From contig NZ_CP113917.1 in assembly GCF_029395475.1 (NCBI RefSeq), positions 682,001 to 746,000 of the forward strand: a DNA stretch of 64,000 nt, written 5' to 3'. The translations under genes and the position numbers were made by a program. The notes below the pieces were generated by a model that was given only the letters and a program-made list of their open reading frames with translations, was not told the origin of the DNA and ran no database searches. Every line of letters begins with the position of its first letter. Position 1 is the first letter of the stretch. Positions 36,225-45,587 of the stretch are shown here, piece by piece. Origin of the DNA: Bifidobacterium sp. ESL0775. Its GTDB lineage: Bacteria; Actinomycetota; Actinomycetes; Actinomycetales; Bifidobacteriaceae.

Positions 36225-38081
36225 CTAGGATTTCGCGGATTTGTCCGCGTCATCGTCACTGTCGGTGCCGTCAGTGACGTCGGCATCGCTGGGTTCATCG
36301 TTATCTGCGGATTTGTCGGTCTCATCAGCACTGTTGGTGTTGGTTGAATCATCGGCGTCGCTATCAGTATCGGATGAACCGGCCGACTTTTCCTTGGTGG
36401 CATTATCGGACGAATCTTCGGATTCTTCGTCGTCTTGGATCTCGATATCCGTACGCGATGAAGATGCGACCTTGCGGCGCTCGTCCGCTTTCTCTTCGAC
36501 CTCTTCGAGCCCTTCCTGGGCGTCACGCAGGGCCTGTTCCTCTCGCTCGAGTTGGGGAATGAGCGCGGTGGGCGCATCGTGGTCGACGGTTTTGGCGGCC
36601 GGCGATTTGTCATACGTATCGTCGTCCTCGGAATACTGCACATGCCACGAGACCTCATCGCCGGAACCCTCTTCCGCGGAGTCGTCATCAGCGCTATCGT
36701 CGAAATCGGCATGGCTGCGATCCGTGTCGTCTGTTCCGTCCGAATCGTTGTTATCGATGCCGTCATCGATATCGTCGCCAACGGAGGCTTTACCGGCCTC
36801 GGTCAGCACCATGGTGGCCGAAGACGAGGGGTTGGGCATATCAGGATAGAGCGGCTTGGATTGTTCGACGCGGGAGTGCTTGTCGTCAGTCCGGTCATCG
36901 GCGTCGTCAGCGCCCTCATTGGTCTTATGTGACGAGAAGGGCCTGAAATGCACCGGCCGGTCGGCGGGGCTGTCGCTTTCCTCCACAAGCTTGGTGACTT
37001 CGGCCGAACCGGTCTTGTCGGTCTCACCGGTCGCGTCATCAATCTCTTCGGCGGAATCCGAGGAATCCGCTGAAGAGGAATCGTCCTTGGGCGGTACGAC
37101 GGCGGAAGCCGCGGTGGCCGCGCCGGCGGCCTTGTTGGCCACGACGGTCAGCTGGTGGGCCAGATGCTCCACCTGCGCCTTGAACTGCAGGATCTTGGCG
37201 TTGTCCGCGCGTCCCAGCGCCTCGATGAACTCACCGACCTGCTCCATCTGCAACCACAGGTTGGCACGCAGCATGATCAGCTCGTCCACGCGAGAGCCCA
37301 TCATCCCGCCATAGGCGCTCATCAGCGCGTTGCGATGATCCTCGTCCATTTTGGAGAATATCCAGGCCAGATCGCGCGCGGGATCATTGATCTGCATGTC
37401 CTGCCAGTTGCTCACCGCGGTGATGGTGGAATCGGAGAAGAGGAAATCGCCGTCTTGGAAACCGCCATGGGTCAGGGTGGTGGAGAAGGACCAAAGCCCA
37501 TCCGTCTCGATGATCTTCGCCCAGCTCGACGTGATGGCCGGCGGCACATGGCCCGCCTGCTGCAGGCGTTTGATCCAGCCGGTGAGTTGCGCATGGATCT
37601 GCCCGGTGGTGAAGGCCGGGTATTTGGCCTCGGTCAAAAATTCCGTGCGCTGGCGGTGGATGGCGCCGATGGCCGTGCCCACACTGGCCGCGTCCTGCAA
37701 GGTCAGCAGGTCAAGCTGGCGCGGTTCGCCATCGACGTGCGGGGTCACCAGCACGGAGGTCTTGCCGGTCGGGCTGCCTTCACCCGCCGGGCTGAATGCC
37801 AGCGCGCGGTCCACCGCGAAGCCGAGCCCGCTCATCTCGTGGGATTTTGCCAGCACCCGCGCGGCCTTGGCGCGTCCGGCGAGGCGCTTCTTGCCCTTGT
37901 TCTCGCTGGAAACGAACACGTCGTAACGTCGCCCTGCGGCGTCCTGCACCACGGCGTAATCGATACCGGCATCGTTGTCGGTCGTGTTGGCCTCGTCATG
38001 TTCGCACACCCCGGCCATGGATGTCTCCGGCATGGCGGCCGAGGCGAGCGCCGCCAGCATAAACTTGCTTCGTAAAGTCAC
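36225..38081 (-). CDS. Aminoglycoside phosphotransferase-fold protein, probable pseudokinase
   Basis: The 618-residue protein has an N-terminal APH-like domain (about residues 1-330). Its signature region 'LTHGGFQDGDFLF' at about residue 205 aligns with the usual H-G-D-x-x-x-x-N, but the catalytic Asp is Gly. The metal-binding I-D-W is 'VSNWQD'. Both losses suggest it no longer transfers phosphate. The remaining 290 residues are an acidic, Asp/Ser/Glu-rich, probably disordered tail. The conserved actinobacterial context (UvrD2, DUF2342, Lon-like protease, DUF3107) argues for a cellular role rather than resistance. The start at 38081 is a GTG with a weak ribosome binding site. Confidence 0.75.
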   Translation of the reverse strand: MTLRSKFMLAALASAAMPETSMAGVCEHDEANTTDNDAGIDYAVVQDAAGRRYDVFVSSENKGKKRLAGRAKAARVLAKSHEMSGLGFAVDRALAFSPAGEGSPTGKTSVLVTPHVDGEPRQLDLLTLQDAASVGTAIGAIHRQRTEFLTEAKYPAFTTGQIHAQLTGWIKRLQQAGHVPPAITSSWAKIIETDGLWSFSTTLTHGGFQDGDFLFSDSTITAVSNWQDMQINDPARDLAWIFSKMDEDHRNALMSAYGGMMGSRVDELIMLRANLWLQMEQVGEFIEALGRADNAKILQFKAQVEHLAHQLTVVANKAAGAATAASAVVPPKDDSSSADSSDSAEEIDDATGETDKTGSAEVTKLVEESDSPADRPVHFRPFSSHKTNEGADDADDRTDDKHSRVEQSKPLYPDMPNPSSSATMVLTEAGKASVGDDIDDGIDNNDSDGTDDTDRSHADFDDSADDDSAEEGSGDEVSWHVQYSEDDDTYDKSPAAKTVDHDAPTALIPQLEREEQALRDAQEGLEEVEEKADERRKVASSSRTDIEIQDDEESEDSSDNATKEKSAGSSDTDSDADDSTNTNSADETDKSADNDEPSDADVTDGTDSDDDADKSAKS

Positions 38082-38169
38082 ATCTACCAGATTAATACAT
38101 CGTATGTCCTAGTGTTCCTTGGATTGCCGCGGTTGCGGTCTATCGGGTGCGGCTGGCAGAATAGCGGAT

Positions 38170-39675
38170 ATGACCATCCGCGATGCGCAAACAATGCTTG
38201 AGGGGCTGGACGACGCCCAACGTGCCGCCGCCACAGCCCTCGAGGGGCCCGTGCGCATCATCGCGGGCGCCGGTGCCGGCAAGACACGCACCGTCACGCG
38301 CCGCATCGCCTACGGCTGCGCCAAAGGGGAGTGGGACGCCAGCCGCGCGCTCGCCGTCACCTTTTCGGTGAAGGCCGCCGACGAGATGAAACAGCGTCTG
38401 GCCAAGCTTGGGGTGGGGGACAAGGTCACCGCCGCCACCTTCCATTCCGCCGCGTTGCACCAGTTGCGCCGTGTTTGGTATGACGTGAGCGTTGCCCCTT
38501 TCCCGCATGTCGTCGAGGACACGCAGGAGATCATGGCGCGGGCGCTGAAACGCGCCACCGGCTCCGACCAATATGACGGCATCGCCAGACGCAATTTGTT
38601 GGCCGAAATCAACTGGGCCAAGGTCTCGCTGGTCGCTCCAGAAGATTATGCGCGTGTCTGCGCGGCCACCCATCGCGTGCCGCCCGCCGAGCTTGATCCG
38701 CGGCGTTTCACCGACGTCTACACCGCCTACGAGCAGGAGAAGACCTCACGTGGCGAGATGGATTTCAACGACATCCTGCTTTTGGACTGCCATGTGCTCG
38801 AGGCGTTCGAGGAGCAAGCCGCGCAGATCCGCCAGTCCGTCGGCTGGCTCACCGTCGACGAATACCAGGATGTCTCGCCGCTCCAGCACCGTCTGATGGA
38901 TCTCTGGCTGGGCGACGGCAACCGCAACGTGTGCGTGGTGGGCGATCCGGCGCAGACGATCTATTCGTTCGCGGGCGCTTCCAGCTATGATCTGCTCAAT
39001 TTCGCGGGGGAGTTCGGCAAGCTGAGCGCCGACGTCAATCTCAACACCGATTACCGTTCCGCGCCGCAGGTCGTATCAATGGCCAACCGCGTGCTTGCCG
39101 TCGCGCCCGACCGCGAGCAATACCTGCGTCTGGTCTCCGCGCGGGACAAAAGCGAAGGCATGCGCGTGGTCAAAACCGCCTACGAAAGCGACGAGCTGGA
39201 GGCGCAGGGCGTGGCCAAGCGCATCGCCCAGTTCATCGCCGAAGGCGCCAAGCCCTCGCAATGCGCGGTACTCACGCGGCTCAACGCCCAGCAGCAGGTG
39301 GTCTGCAAGGCCTTGAAAGCGCTGGGGATCCCCTATCGCACCCGCCGCGACGCCAGCGGGCAGGACACGGTCTTGCCTGATAACAATGAAAGCCGTCGGG
39401 AGGCGCTGGAGGTCCTCGCCAGCAGGCGCGAGCCCGGCGTCACCATCTCCTCGATCCACGCCGCCAAGGGCCTGGAATTCAAGCACGTCTTCATCGTCGG
39501 ATGCTCGGAAGGGCTTCTGCCGTATGGTTCTCCGGCCCCTGGCGACGCGTTGGAGGAGGAGCGCCGCCTCTTCTACGTGGCCGTCACCCGCGCTGAGGAC
39601 TCGCTGCACCTCTCTTACGCGCGTAGCAAGGATGGCGCCTCGGCTTTCTCCCGCGCCCCGAGCCGCTTCTGGTAG
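38170..39675 (+). CDS. UvrD/REP-type ATP-dependent DNA helicase (UvrD2-like)
   Basis: The 501-residue SF1A helicase has Walker A 'GAGAGKT', 'TVDEYQDVSPLQ' (motif II), 'VVGDPAQTIYSFAGA' (motif III), 'ISSIHAAKGLEF' (motif V) and 'RRLFYVAVTRAED' (motif VI). It is shorter than typical UvrD or mycobacterial UvrD2 (no HRDC or C-terminal Cys domain), with a reduced 2B region. It probably works in DNA repair. The ATG at 38170 was chosen because the frame upstream (38119) starts with TTG and lacks similarity. It is divergent from the kinase-like gene. Confidence 0.92.
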   Translation: MTIRDAQTMLEGLDDAQRAAATALEGPVRIIAGAGAGKTRTVTRRIAYGCAKGEWDASRALAVTFSVKAADEMKQRLAKLGVGDKVTAATFHSAALHQLRRVWYDVSVAPFPHVVEDTQEIMARALKRATGSDQYDGIARRNLLAEINWAKVSLVAPEDYARVCAATHRVPPAELDPRRFTDVYTAYEQEKTSRGEMDFNDILLLDCHVLEAFEEQAAQIRQSVGWLTVDEYQDVSPLQHRLMDLWLGDGNRNVCVVGDPAQTIYSFAGASSYDLLNFAGEFGKLSADVNLNTDYRSAPQVVSMANRVLAVAPDREQYLRLVSARDKSEGMRVVKTAYESDELEAQGVAKRIAQFIAEGAKPSQCAVLTRLNAQQQVVCKALKALGIPYRTRRDASGQDTVLPDNNESRREALEVLASRREPGVTISSIHAAKGLEFKHVFIVGCSEGLLPYGSPAPGDALEEERRLFYVAVTRAEDSLHLSYARSKDGASAFSRAPSRFW

Positions 39676-39687
39676 TGCGAATAAACA

Positions 39688-39732
39688 AAGTCCGTTATCG
39701 CTGGTGATGTTCGATAACGGACTTCGGTTTTT
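39688..39732. terminator. Bidirectional terminator after the helicase gene
   Basis: AAGTCCGTTATCG (39688-39700) and CGATAACGGACTT (39712-39724) form a perfect 13-bp stem followed by CGGTTTTTTG; the minus side has TTTGTTTATT. Confidence 0.92.
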
Positions 39733-39754
39733 TGAGACGTCTGACGTTCGGCGT

Positions 39755-41425
39755 TCAGGCTTGGGGAGCATCCCCGTCGTTTGGCTTGCCGTCGCCGGTC
39801 TCATCCGATGGATGATCGCCGTCGGGCTTCTTCTGATTGTCCGGCTTTGGAGAGCTGTTCCCATTGTCTCCGCTGTTATCGGCAGCGTCATTATTGGCAG
39901 TGCCGGTATGGTTAGCATCATCGGCGTCGCCTTCATCGCCTTGGGCATCGAGCAGTTTCTCGAGCTCGGCGTCCCAGTCGATGCTGGGCTTGGAACCTGT
40001 GGTGTCGCTGCCATCGGTGGTCGGGGCCGTGATGTTGGCATCAGGATTTGTATTACTATCTGAGACGTTGGTCTCCGCACTGGTGACCTTAGCCTTGTCA
40101 CCATCGGCATCAGGCAGCTTCGGCAGCAGATCGGGGTGTGACCACATCTCGTCGCGGGCCTTGTCGCCCTGTTCGGCGCCGATCTTCTCCCAGATGTCGG
40201 CCGCCTCGCGCATGCACTTGGGGCGCAATTCCATGCCCAGCAGGCTTTCGAAGGTGCGTTCCGCGGGTCCGCCGACGGCACGCTCGCGGCGCACCATCTC
40301 ACGCAGTTGCTCGATATGCGGGATATGGGCCATGCCGGCCTTCCACGTCACCGCGTCGACCCAGCCCTCGACCAGCGCCAACAACGTCTCGAGGCTTTCA
40401 AGTGCTTCCTTCTGCTCCGGGGTGTCCGCTATGCCGACCTTGGTCAAGTCGACGGCGCCGGAGATTGAGTCGGGATCCATCGAGGTGGCCTCGCGCAGCT
40501 GCTCCTCCATGGCGTCCAGATCGATGTTGATGCCACGCGCGTATTTGCCGATCAGCGCCTCGAAACGCGGCATAAGCCACGGCACGTGCGCGAAGAGGCG
40601 GGCGTGCGCCTCTTCCTCAAGCGCCAGGAACGCCAGCACTTCGGACTGGTCGATCTCCAGCGTCTTGGCGTATTCGATGGAGTTCTGCGCGATCAGCGCG
40701 CCGGCAGGGTTCTTCTGCAACGCGATGCCTTGGTCGAAGCTGCCGCGCACCTCGTGCGAAAGCTGGCCCGCCGCGTGCCCGAGTTGCGTCGAGAACGCCG
40801 TGTTGCCCAAAATCTTGATGAGGTTGGCCGGGTCCTTCATGTTGTCGGGAATCGGCACGGGGACCGGGCCGGCGAAGATGCCGGCGATCTCGCCGCCGTC
40901 GAAGGCGTCGCCGAAACGTTCGGAAATCACGCTGGAAAGCGCGTTGCCCATGGATTCCTCTACCGGGCTGGCGAATTTCGCCCAGGAATCGACGGTCGCG
41001 TTGACCCAATCGGCGCGGGTGAAGACCTGTGGCTCGCCGGGGGCCGGGTCGATGTCGCAGGCGGTGTCGAGCCAAAGGTTCGCCTCGCTCATCGCCCGCC
41101 GTACGGCCTCGCCTTCGGAGGCGGTGACGGTCTGTTCGCTGCCCTCGTCGTTGGCGATGGCCAGTGCCAGGGAGGTCGCCAGCTTCACGTTGACCGGCCC
41201 CTGGTCGGCGCTCTGCTGCATGTCGCCCATCGTGTTGAGCCCGCTGGAGGCGAACGCGTTCATCAGCGCCTTCACCTCGGAGGGCTTGGGCAGCTTGGAC
41301 GGATCCTGGCCCATGAGCTGGTCCTTGACGGCGTCAGGCAGGGCGCTCAGCTGCTGGAAGGCCATGTCGCCCTGAATCTGACCGAAGCAATCGATCAGCC
41401 ATTGGTGAATCGCGTTTTCGTCCAT
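39755..41425 (-). CDS. Zinc-dependent metalloprotease family protein (DUF2342)
   Basis: From the ATG at 41425 (AAAGGACGAAACGGT upstream) the protein has 556 residues. It matches the DUF2342 family: 'LALEEEAHARLFAHVPWL', 'LLALVEGWVDAVTW', and 'TFESLLGMELRPKCMREA' followed by 'DEMWSHPDLLP'. Mycobacterial members have EGHxxHVM at the EGW position; the EGW form occurs in another branch, and its catalytic competence is unclear. About 110 C-terminal residues are Asp/Asn-rich and probably disordered. It is divergent from the Lon-like protease gene, as in other actinobacteria. Confidence 0.88.
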   Translation of the reverse strand: MDENAIHQWLIDCFGQIQGDMAFQQLSALPDAVKDQLMGQDPSKLPKPSEVKALMNAFASSGLNTMGDMQQSADQGPVNVKLATSLALAIANDEGSEQTVTASEGEAVRRAMSEANLWLDTACDIDPAPGEPQVFTRADWVNATVDSWAKFASPVEESMGNALSSVISERFGDAFDGGEIAGIFAGPVPVPIPDNMKDPANLIKILGNTAFSTQLGHAAGQLSHEVRGSFDQGIALQKNPAGALIAQNSIEYAKTLEIDQSEVLAFLALEEEAHARLFAHVPWLMPRFEALIGKYARGINIDLDAMEEQLREATSMDPDSISGAVDLTKVGIADTPEQKEALESLETLLALVEGWVDAVTWKAGMAHIPHIEQLREMVRRERAVGGPAERTFESLLGMELRPKCMREAADIWEKIGAEQGDKARDEMWSHPDLLPKLPDADGDKAKVTSAETNVSDSNTNPDANITAPTTDGSDTTGSKPSIDWDAELEKLLDAQGDEGDADDANHTGTANNDAADNSGDNGNSSPKPDNQKKPDGDHPSDETGDGKPNDGDAPQA

Positions 41426-41608
41426 ACCGTTTCGTCCTTTACGTAGAGTCGTCGAAGCACAGTGCCCGCCGGTTTGATGGTTCCATATTATGGTCTTCCA
41501 TGGTCTTATGGCGGTTTCTACGCTACCGAATGATAATTCTTGATAACACCGTGAGTTTTTGCTTTTTGCGGGCATTTGCGTCGCGGCAAAGCGTCATACT
41601 TGGGGATT

Positions 41609-42898
41609 ATGGCACGTAGCAAACACAGCGCAACAGGCAACCATCGCGCGTCGGCATCCCGGCATGGCCGTCACACGGCGTCTTCGTCATCCCAGTCCCA
41701 GGAGGACTTTGGCGCCACAGCTGAGGCCCAGGAGGATTGGAATGTCACTTCTCAGGAGACCGGAGAGCACGACGAGGCGCAGATAGGCGCCGATTTGGGC
41801 AAGGACGCTGCCGGCGAAGCTTCAAATGGTAATACAATTGATGATGGTGTCGCCACTGACGAAACCGTCAACGCCGATTCCGTTGGCGTCGAAGACGGCG
41901 CCGCGGATTTTAACGCCGCAACTGACGCGGATTCTGTTATTGATGACGATGCTGATGCCGATGGCGATTTTGCTGCTGATACTGGCGCCGGTTCCGCCAC
42001 CGACGATGACCACGCCGATTCCAGCTCCGCGAACGCTGGAAGCCATGGCTCCCATCGTTCCCACGCCTCCCATGGCTCCAGGCGAGGCGGCCGCCGTCAT
42101 TCCTCACGCCACTCGCTGAAATATTTCGCGGGCCTGATCTGCGCAGCCCTGTGCTTGTTGGTGATGGTGCTTCCCAGCCCCTACGTGATCGAGTCGGCGG
42201 GCCCCACCCAGGACGTGCTCGGCAAGGTCGATGGCAAGCCGGTCATCGCGATCAGCGATGCCACCACGCATGCAAGCAAGGGCAAGCTCCTGATGCTGAC
42301 GGTCAACGCGCAGGGTGTGCCGGGCGCCTTCCCGTCTCTGGGCATCCATACTTTGATCGCATGGATCAACCCACATCAGCAGGTCATGCCCAGCGAGGCC
42401 GTGTTCCCCGTCGGCCAGACGCCTGAGCAATACCACAAGACCGCCACCAAGCAGATGAGCACCTCCCAAGACTCCGCCACCGCCGCGGCGCTCGCCTATG
42501 CGAAGAAGCACAAGATCGCCGGGGCCTCCACGGCCAAGGTCGACATGCACGTCGATAACATCGGCGGTCCCTCGGCTGGCATGATGTACGCGCTGGGCAT
42601 CATCGACAAGCTCACGCCGGCCGACGAGACCGGCGGCAAGGTAATCGCCGGCACCGGCACGATCGACAAGCGCGGCGTCGTCGGCAGGATCGGCGGCGTC
42701 CAGCTGAAAATGCTCGGGGCCAAGCGCGACGGGGCCACCTACTTCCTCGCGCCTTCCGACAATTGCGCCGAGGTCGTGGGGCATGTGCCTGCCGGCCTGC
42801 GCGACGTGAAGGTGTCCACGCTCGACGAGGCCTACAAGGCGCTTGTCGCCATCGGCCAAGGCGATGACGCTGATCTGCCGCATTGCACGGCGAATTGA
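41609..42898 (+). CDS. Membrane-anchored Lon-like protease (YlbL-type, PDZ missing)
   Basis: The ATG at 41609 gives 429 residues. The first 165 or so are acidic and low in complexity; then comes an Arg/His-rich stretch and one membrane helix ('YFAGLICAALCLLVMVLPSP'). The C-terminal Lon protease domain has the catalytic Ser in 'GGPSAGMM' and Lys in 'GGVQLKM'. In YlbL-type proteins a PDZ domain normally sits between the 'SQDSATAAAL' helix and the Lon domain. Here only about 15 residues separate them, so PDZ is absent. Confidence 0.88.
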   Translation: MARSKHSATGNHRASASRHGRHTASSSSQSQEDFGATAEAQEDWNVTSQETGEHDEAQIGADLGKDAAGEASNGNTIDDGVATDETVNADSVGVEDGAADFNAATDADSVIDDDADADGDFAADTGAGSATDDDHADSSSANAGSHGSHRSHASHGSRRGGRRHSSRHSLKYFAGLICAALCLLVMVLPSPYVIESAGPTQDVLGKVDGKPVIAISDATTHASKGKLLMLTVNAQGVPGAFPSLGIHTLIAWINPHQQVMPSEAVFPVGQTPEQYHKTATKQMSTSQDSATAAALAYAKKHKIAGASTAKVDMHVDNIGGPSAGMMYALGIIDKLTPADETGGKVIAGTGTIDKRGVVGRIGGVQLKMLGAKRDGATYFLAPSDNCAEVVGHVPAGLRDVKVSTLDEAYKALVAIGQGDDADLPHCTAN

Positions 42899-43012
42899 TC
42901 GTTCCATTTTGTCCTATGCACTCATGTTGGTTTTGCCTATAGGTGACCGCAATGTGGATGGCGCCGTGTATGGCCGTGTGCGCAATTCCCTACGGTTTGC
43001 TATATTGGAAGG

Positions 43013-43429
43013 GTGAATGAAACGGCATCAAAAAACGCTGAAGAGTTCGGTTTTCACGCAGGCGACATCGTGCAGGAATGGCTGTGGGATGACGATGTGA
43101 GTGAATCCATCCGAGAGAAGATCATGGATCTGACCGGCCAGGACCTGGTCGATGAGGATTATGATTCGGCGGTGGATGGCGTCATCATCTGGTGGCGTGA
43201 CGGCGACGACGAAGACGCTTTGGCCGATACCATCGTGGACGCTTACAGCGTCATCGGCGAGGATGGGCCACTTTGGATCCTGACACCGAAGCCTGGGCGC
43301 CCGGGTGCCGCGGCTTCCAACACGGTGCAATCCGCCGCGAAGACCGCTGGCATGAACGCGGCTATGCCGTTGACTGTTTCGGATGACTGGAACGGCATCC
43401 GTTTGCGTGCGTTTGGCAAGGGTCGTTAA
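43013..43429 (+). CDS. DUF3052 family protein
   Basis: The 138-residue protein matches actinobacterial DUF3052: 'VQEWLWDDDVSESIREKI', 'DLVDEDYDSAVDGVIIWWRDGD', 'LWILTPKPGRPG' and 'AGMNAAMPLTVSDDW'. The function is unknown. The start is a GTG overlapping a GGAAGG element. A hairpin terminator follows at 43487. Confidence 0.9.
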   Translation: MNETASKNAEEFGFHAGDIVQEWLWDDDVSESIREKIMDLTGQDLVDEDYDSAVDGVIIWWRDGDDEDALADTIVDAYSVIGEDGPLWILTPKPGRPGAAASNTVQSAAKTAGMNAAMPLTVSDDWNGIRLRAFGKGR

Positions 43430-43486
43430 CGCAGCTCGTTCATTGGGAGTAGTCTTACTTCCTTGGAATAGACGTTAAAACTTTCA

Positions 43487-43520
43487 AAAGTCTCCACCGC
43501 ATATCGTTGGTGGAGACTTT
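43487..43520. terminator. Hairpin terminator after DUF3052 gene
   Basis: AAAGTCTCCACC (43487-43498) and GGTGGAGACTTT (43509-43520) form a perfect 12-bp stem. The A and T ends of the stem provide short U tracts in both directions. Confidence 0.75.
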
Positions 43521-43622
43521 CGCGTTCGGTTTGTGGCGAACATTTGTGGATTATCTGTGCCACATATATGTATTACGTTTTGATTGGATTCTATACACAT
43601 ATCTGAGATGACAATCAACGCA

Positions 43623-43656
43623 AAAGCTCCCGTCGGCATGAACCGGTGGGAGCTTT
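43623..43656 (-). terminator. Terminator of glyA
   Basis: AAAGCTCCC (43623-43631) pairs with GGGAGCTTT (43648-43656), with inner CGG/CCG pairing. On the minus strand the stem ends in GCTTTTGCG, 23 bases after the glyA stop. Confidence 0.8.
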
Positions 43657-43678
43657 CGATTGCTTGATAAGTAGTGGC

Positions 43679-44998
43679 TTACAGGCCCGGATAGAGCGGG
43701 AAGTCCTCGGTCAGCTTGGTGACGCGGGCGTGCAACGCCTCCACATCCGCGTCTTTGCCTTGGGCCAGTGCGGTGCCGATGATGTCGGCGACCTCCTCGT
43801 ACTGTGGGGCTGCGAAACCGCGGGTGGCCAGAGCCGAGGTGCCGATGCGCAGGCCGGAGGCCACGGAGGCCGGGCGCGGGTCGAACGGCACGGTGTTGCG
43901 ATTGACGGTGATGCCGCACTGCGCCAGCAGGTTCTCGCCGGTCAGACCGTCCATTTCGCTGTTGCGCAGATCGACCATGACCAGATGCACGTCGGTGCCG
44001 CCGGTCAGGACGGTGATGCCCTGGGCTTTGACGTCGTCGGCGTTGAGGCGGTCGGCGAGGATCTTCGCGCCCTCGAGCGTGCGCTCCATGCGGTGCTTGA
44101 AGTCCTCGGTTCCGGCGACCTTGAAGGCCACGGCCTTCGCGGCGATGATGTGCATCAGCGGCCCGCCCTGCTGGCCGGGGAAGACGGCGGAATTAATCTT
44201 CTTGCCGTACTCCTTCTTGGCCAGGATGAAGCCGGAACGCGGCCCGCCCAGCGTCTTGTGCGCGGTCGAGGAGACCACGTCGGCGTAGGGGACCGGGCTC
44301 GGATGCAGCTTGGCGGCGACCATGCCGGCGAAGTGGGCCATGTCGACCCAGAACTTCGCGCCGACCTCATCGGCGATTTCTTTCATCGCCGCAAAGTCCT
44401 CGATGCGCGGGTAGGCGCTCCAGCCGCCGATGATGAGCTGCGGGTGGACCTCAAGCGCACGTTGGCGGATGATCTCAGGGTCGATAAGGAAGGTGTCGGG
44501 GTTCACGCCATAAGACTCGGCGTGGTAGAACTTGCCCGAGAAGTTCATCTTGGTGCCGTGGGTCAGGTGCCCGCCATGGTCGAGCGCGAGCCCGAGGACG
44601 GTGTCGCCCGGCTTGATCAGCGCTTGATAGACCGCAGCGTTGGCCTGTGCGCCCGAATGGGGCTGCACATTGGCGAACTCGGCGCCGAAGAGTTCCTTGG
44701 CGCGGTTGCGCGCGATGGTCTCGATGCCGTCGACGAACTCGCAGCCGCCGTAGTAGCGGCGTCCGGGGTAGCCTTCCGCATATTTGTTGGTCAGCACGGA
44801 GCCCTGCGCGTCGAGCACGGCGCGGGGCACGAAGTTTTCGGAGGCGATCATCTCAAGGCCGTTCTGCTGGCGCTTGAGCTCATCGTTGATCAGCGACGAG
44901 ATTTCGGGGTCCGCTTGAGCGATGGGCGCGTTGAACACGTCCGACGAACTCTGCACCACTGCAGGGTTGGATGTGTCGGCTTTGAATGGTTCAGCCAT
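43679..44998 (-). CDS. glyA: Serine hydroxymethyltransferase
   Basis: The 439-residue enzyme has '[20 protein letters not shown]', '[17 protein letters not shown]', the PLP-binding Lys in '[14 protein letters not shown]' (about residue 248) and '[11 protein letters not shown]'. It converts serine to glycine and feeds one-carbon units into folate. The ATG at 44998 follows AAAGGAGTCTG. It is monocistronic, with a 320-base hairpin-rich leader region upstream and a terminator downstream. Confidence 0.96.
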   Translation of the reverse strand: MAEPFKADTSNPAVVQSSSDVFNAPIAQADPEISSLINDELKRQQNGLEMIASENFVPRAVLDAQGSVLTNKYAEGYPGRRYYGGCEFVDGIETIARNRAKELFGAEFANVQPHSGAQANAAVYQALIKPGDTVLGLALDHGGHLTHGTKMNFSGKFYHAESYGVNPDTFLIDPEIIRQRALEVHPQLIIGGWSAYPRIEDFAAMKEIADEVGAKFWVDMAHFAGMVAAKLHPSPVPYADVVSSTAHKTLGGPRSGFILAKKEYGKKINSAVFPGQQGGPLMHIIAAKAVAFKVAGTEDFKHRMERTLEGAKILADRLNADDVKAQGITVLTGGTDVHLVMVDLRNSEMDGLTGENLLAQCGITVNRNTVPFDPRPASVASGLRIGTSALATRGFAAPQYEEVADIIGTALAQGKDADVEALHARVTKLTEDFPLYPGL

Positions 44999-45318
44999 TT
45001 CAGACTCCTTTTATATCTCGTTGAACCGCCAGTGTGGTGGCGGATGAGGCCCGCGTTCGTCCCGTCTTTTTCAAGGGTATGAATATGGACCATACGGCGC
45101 CGACGTTTTGGTCGGTCGCCATACACACGCCATTATGCCAGAAAAATCGCGGAACGTGCCCACCAAACGGTGTTTATGGACGGGAAACTATCATAAGAAT
45201 TGATAATGCGTTATCAGAATCCGTCGTTTTCATTCGGTGTCGATAAAGGCCATTGGATAGTGGCATACATCAGGTGAATGTTCGGCGAACGCACCATATC
45301 GGAAAAATCCGGGAACTG
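44999..45318 (-). promoter_or_regulatory. glyA upstream region with two hairpins
   Basis: No gene is supported in these 320 bases. CCGCCA/TGGCGG (45027-45044) forms a short hairpin close to the start codon. GGCG-CCGAC / GTCGG-T-CGCC (45096-45120) forms a longer one with one bulge. No known riboswitch class was recognised. Confidence 0.45.
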
Positions 45319-45392
45319 TGGGCGATGAGGGGCTCGAACCCCCGACATCCACCGTGTAAAGGTGGCGCTCTAGCCAGCTGAGCTAATCGCCC
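45319..45392 (-). tRNA. tRNA-Val (anticodon TAC)
   Basis: On the minus strand the 74-base sequence starts GGGCGATTAGCTCAGC, has the anticodon arm CCACC-TTTACAC-GGTGG with TAC in the loop centre, the T arm GGGGGTTCGAGCCCCT, and an acceptor stem ending ATCGCCCA. CCA is not encoded. Confidence 0.96.
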
Positions 45393-45587
45393 GAACTTGA
45401 CCAGCTTAGCGCGACGCTTGCCCAGCGGATGTCACAGTCGGGACGTTTCCAAGTTTGATAGAGCATTTTAGGTTAGACGATAAAGTGGTGGGTTGTGTTA
45501 AAATGCCAACATTGCGGTACGATTTCACTGATGATTTATCCGCTGTTTCCTTCGGAAAGCCCGGAGGAGTGATCAAGAGGAGAACAA
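45393..45587. other. Promoter region of the type VII locus
   Basis: About 195 bases precede the WXG100 gene and carry the ribosome binding site AAGAGGAG. TTAAAAT at about 45499 could be a -10 box, without a clear -35. The base composition drops toward AT here. Confidence 0.4.

Noticed and set aside
39837..41375. 512-codon plus-strand frame opposite the DUF2342 gene
   Set aside because: The product is Ser/Ala/Pro-biased, without domains, and the opposite strand encodes a clear conserved family.
45034..45246. 70-codon frame upstream of glyA
   Set aside because: No ribosome binding site or recognisable features; the region looks like the glyA leader with hairpins.
44999..45318. A known riboswitch class for glyA (glycine or tetrahydrofolate)
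   Set aside because: The hairpins present do not show the conserved cores of those classes as far as I can tell by eye.
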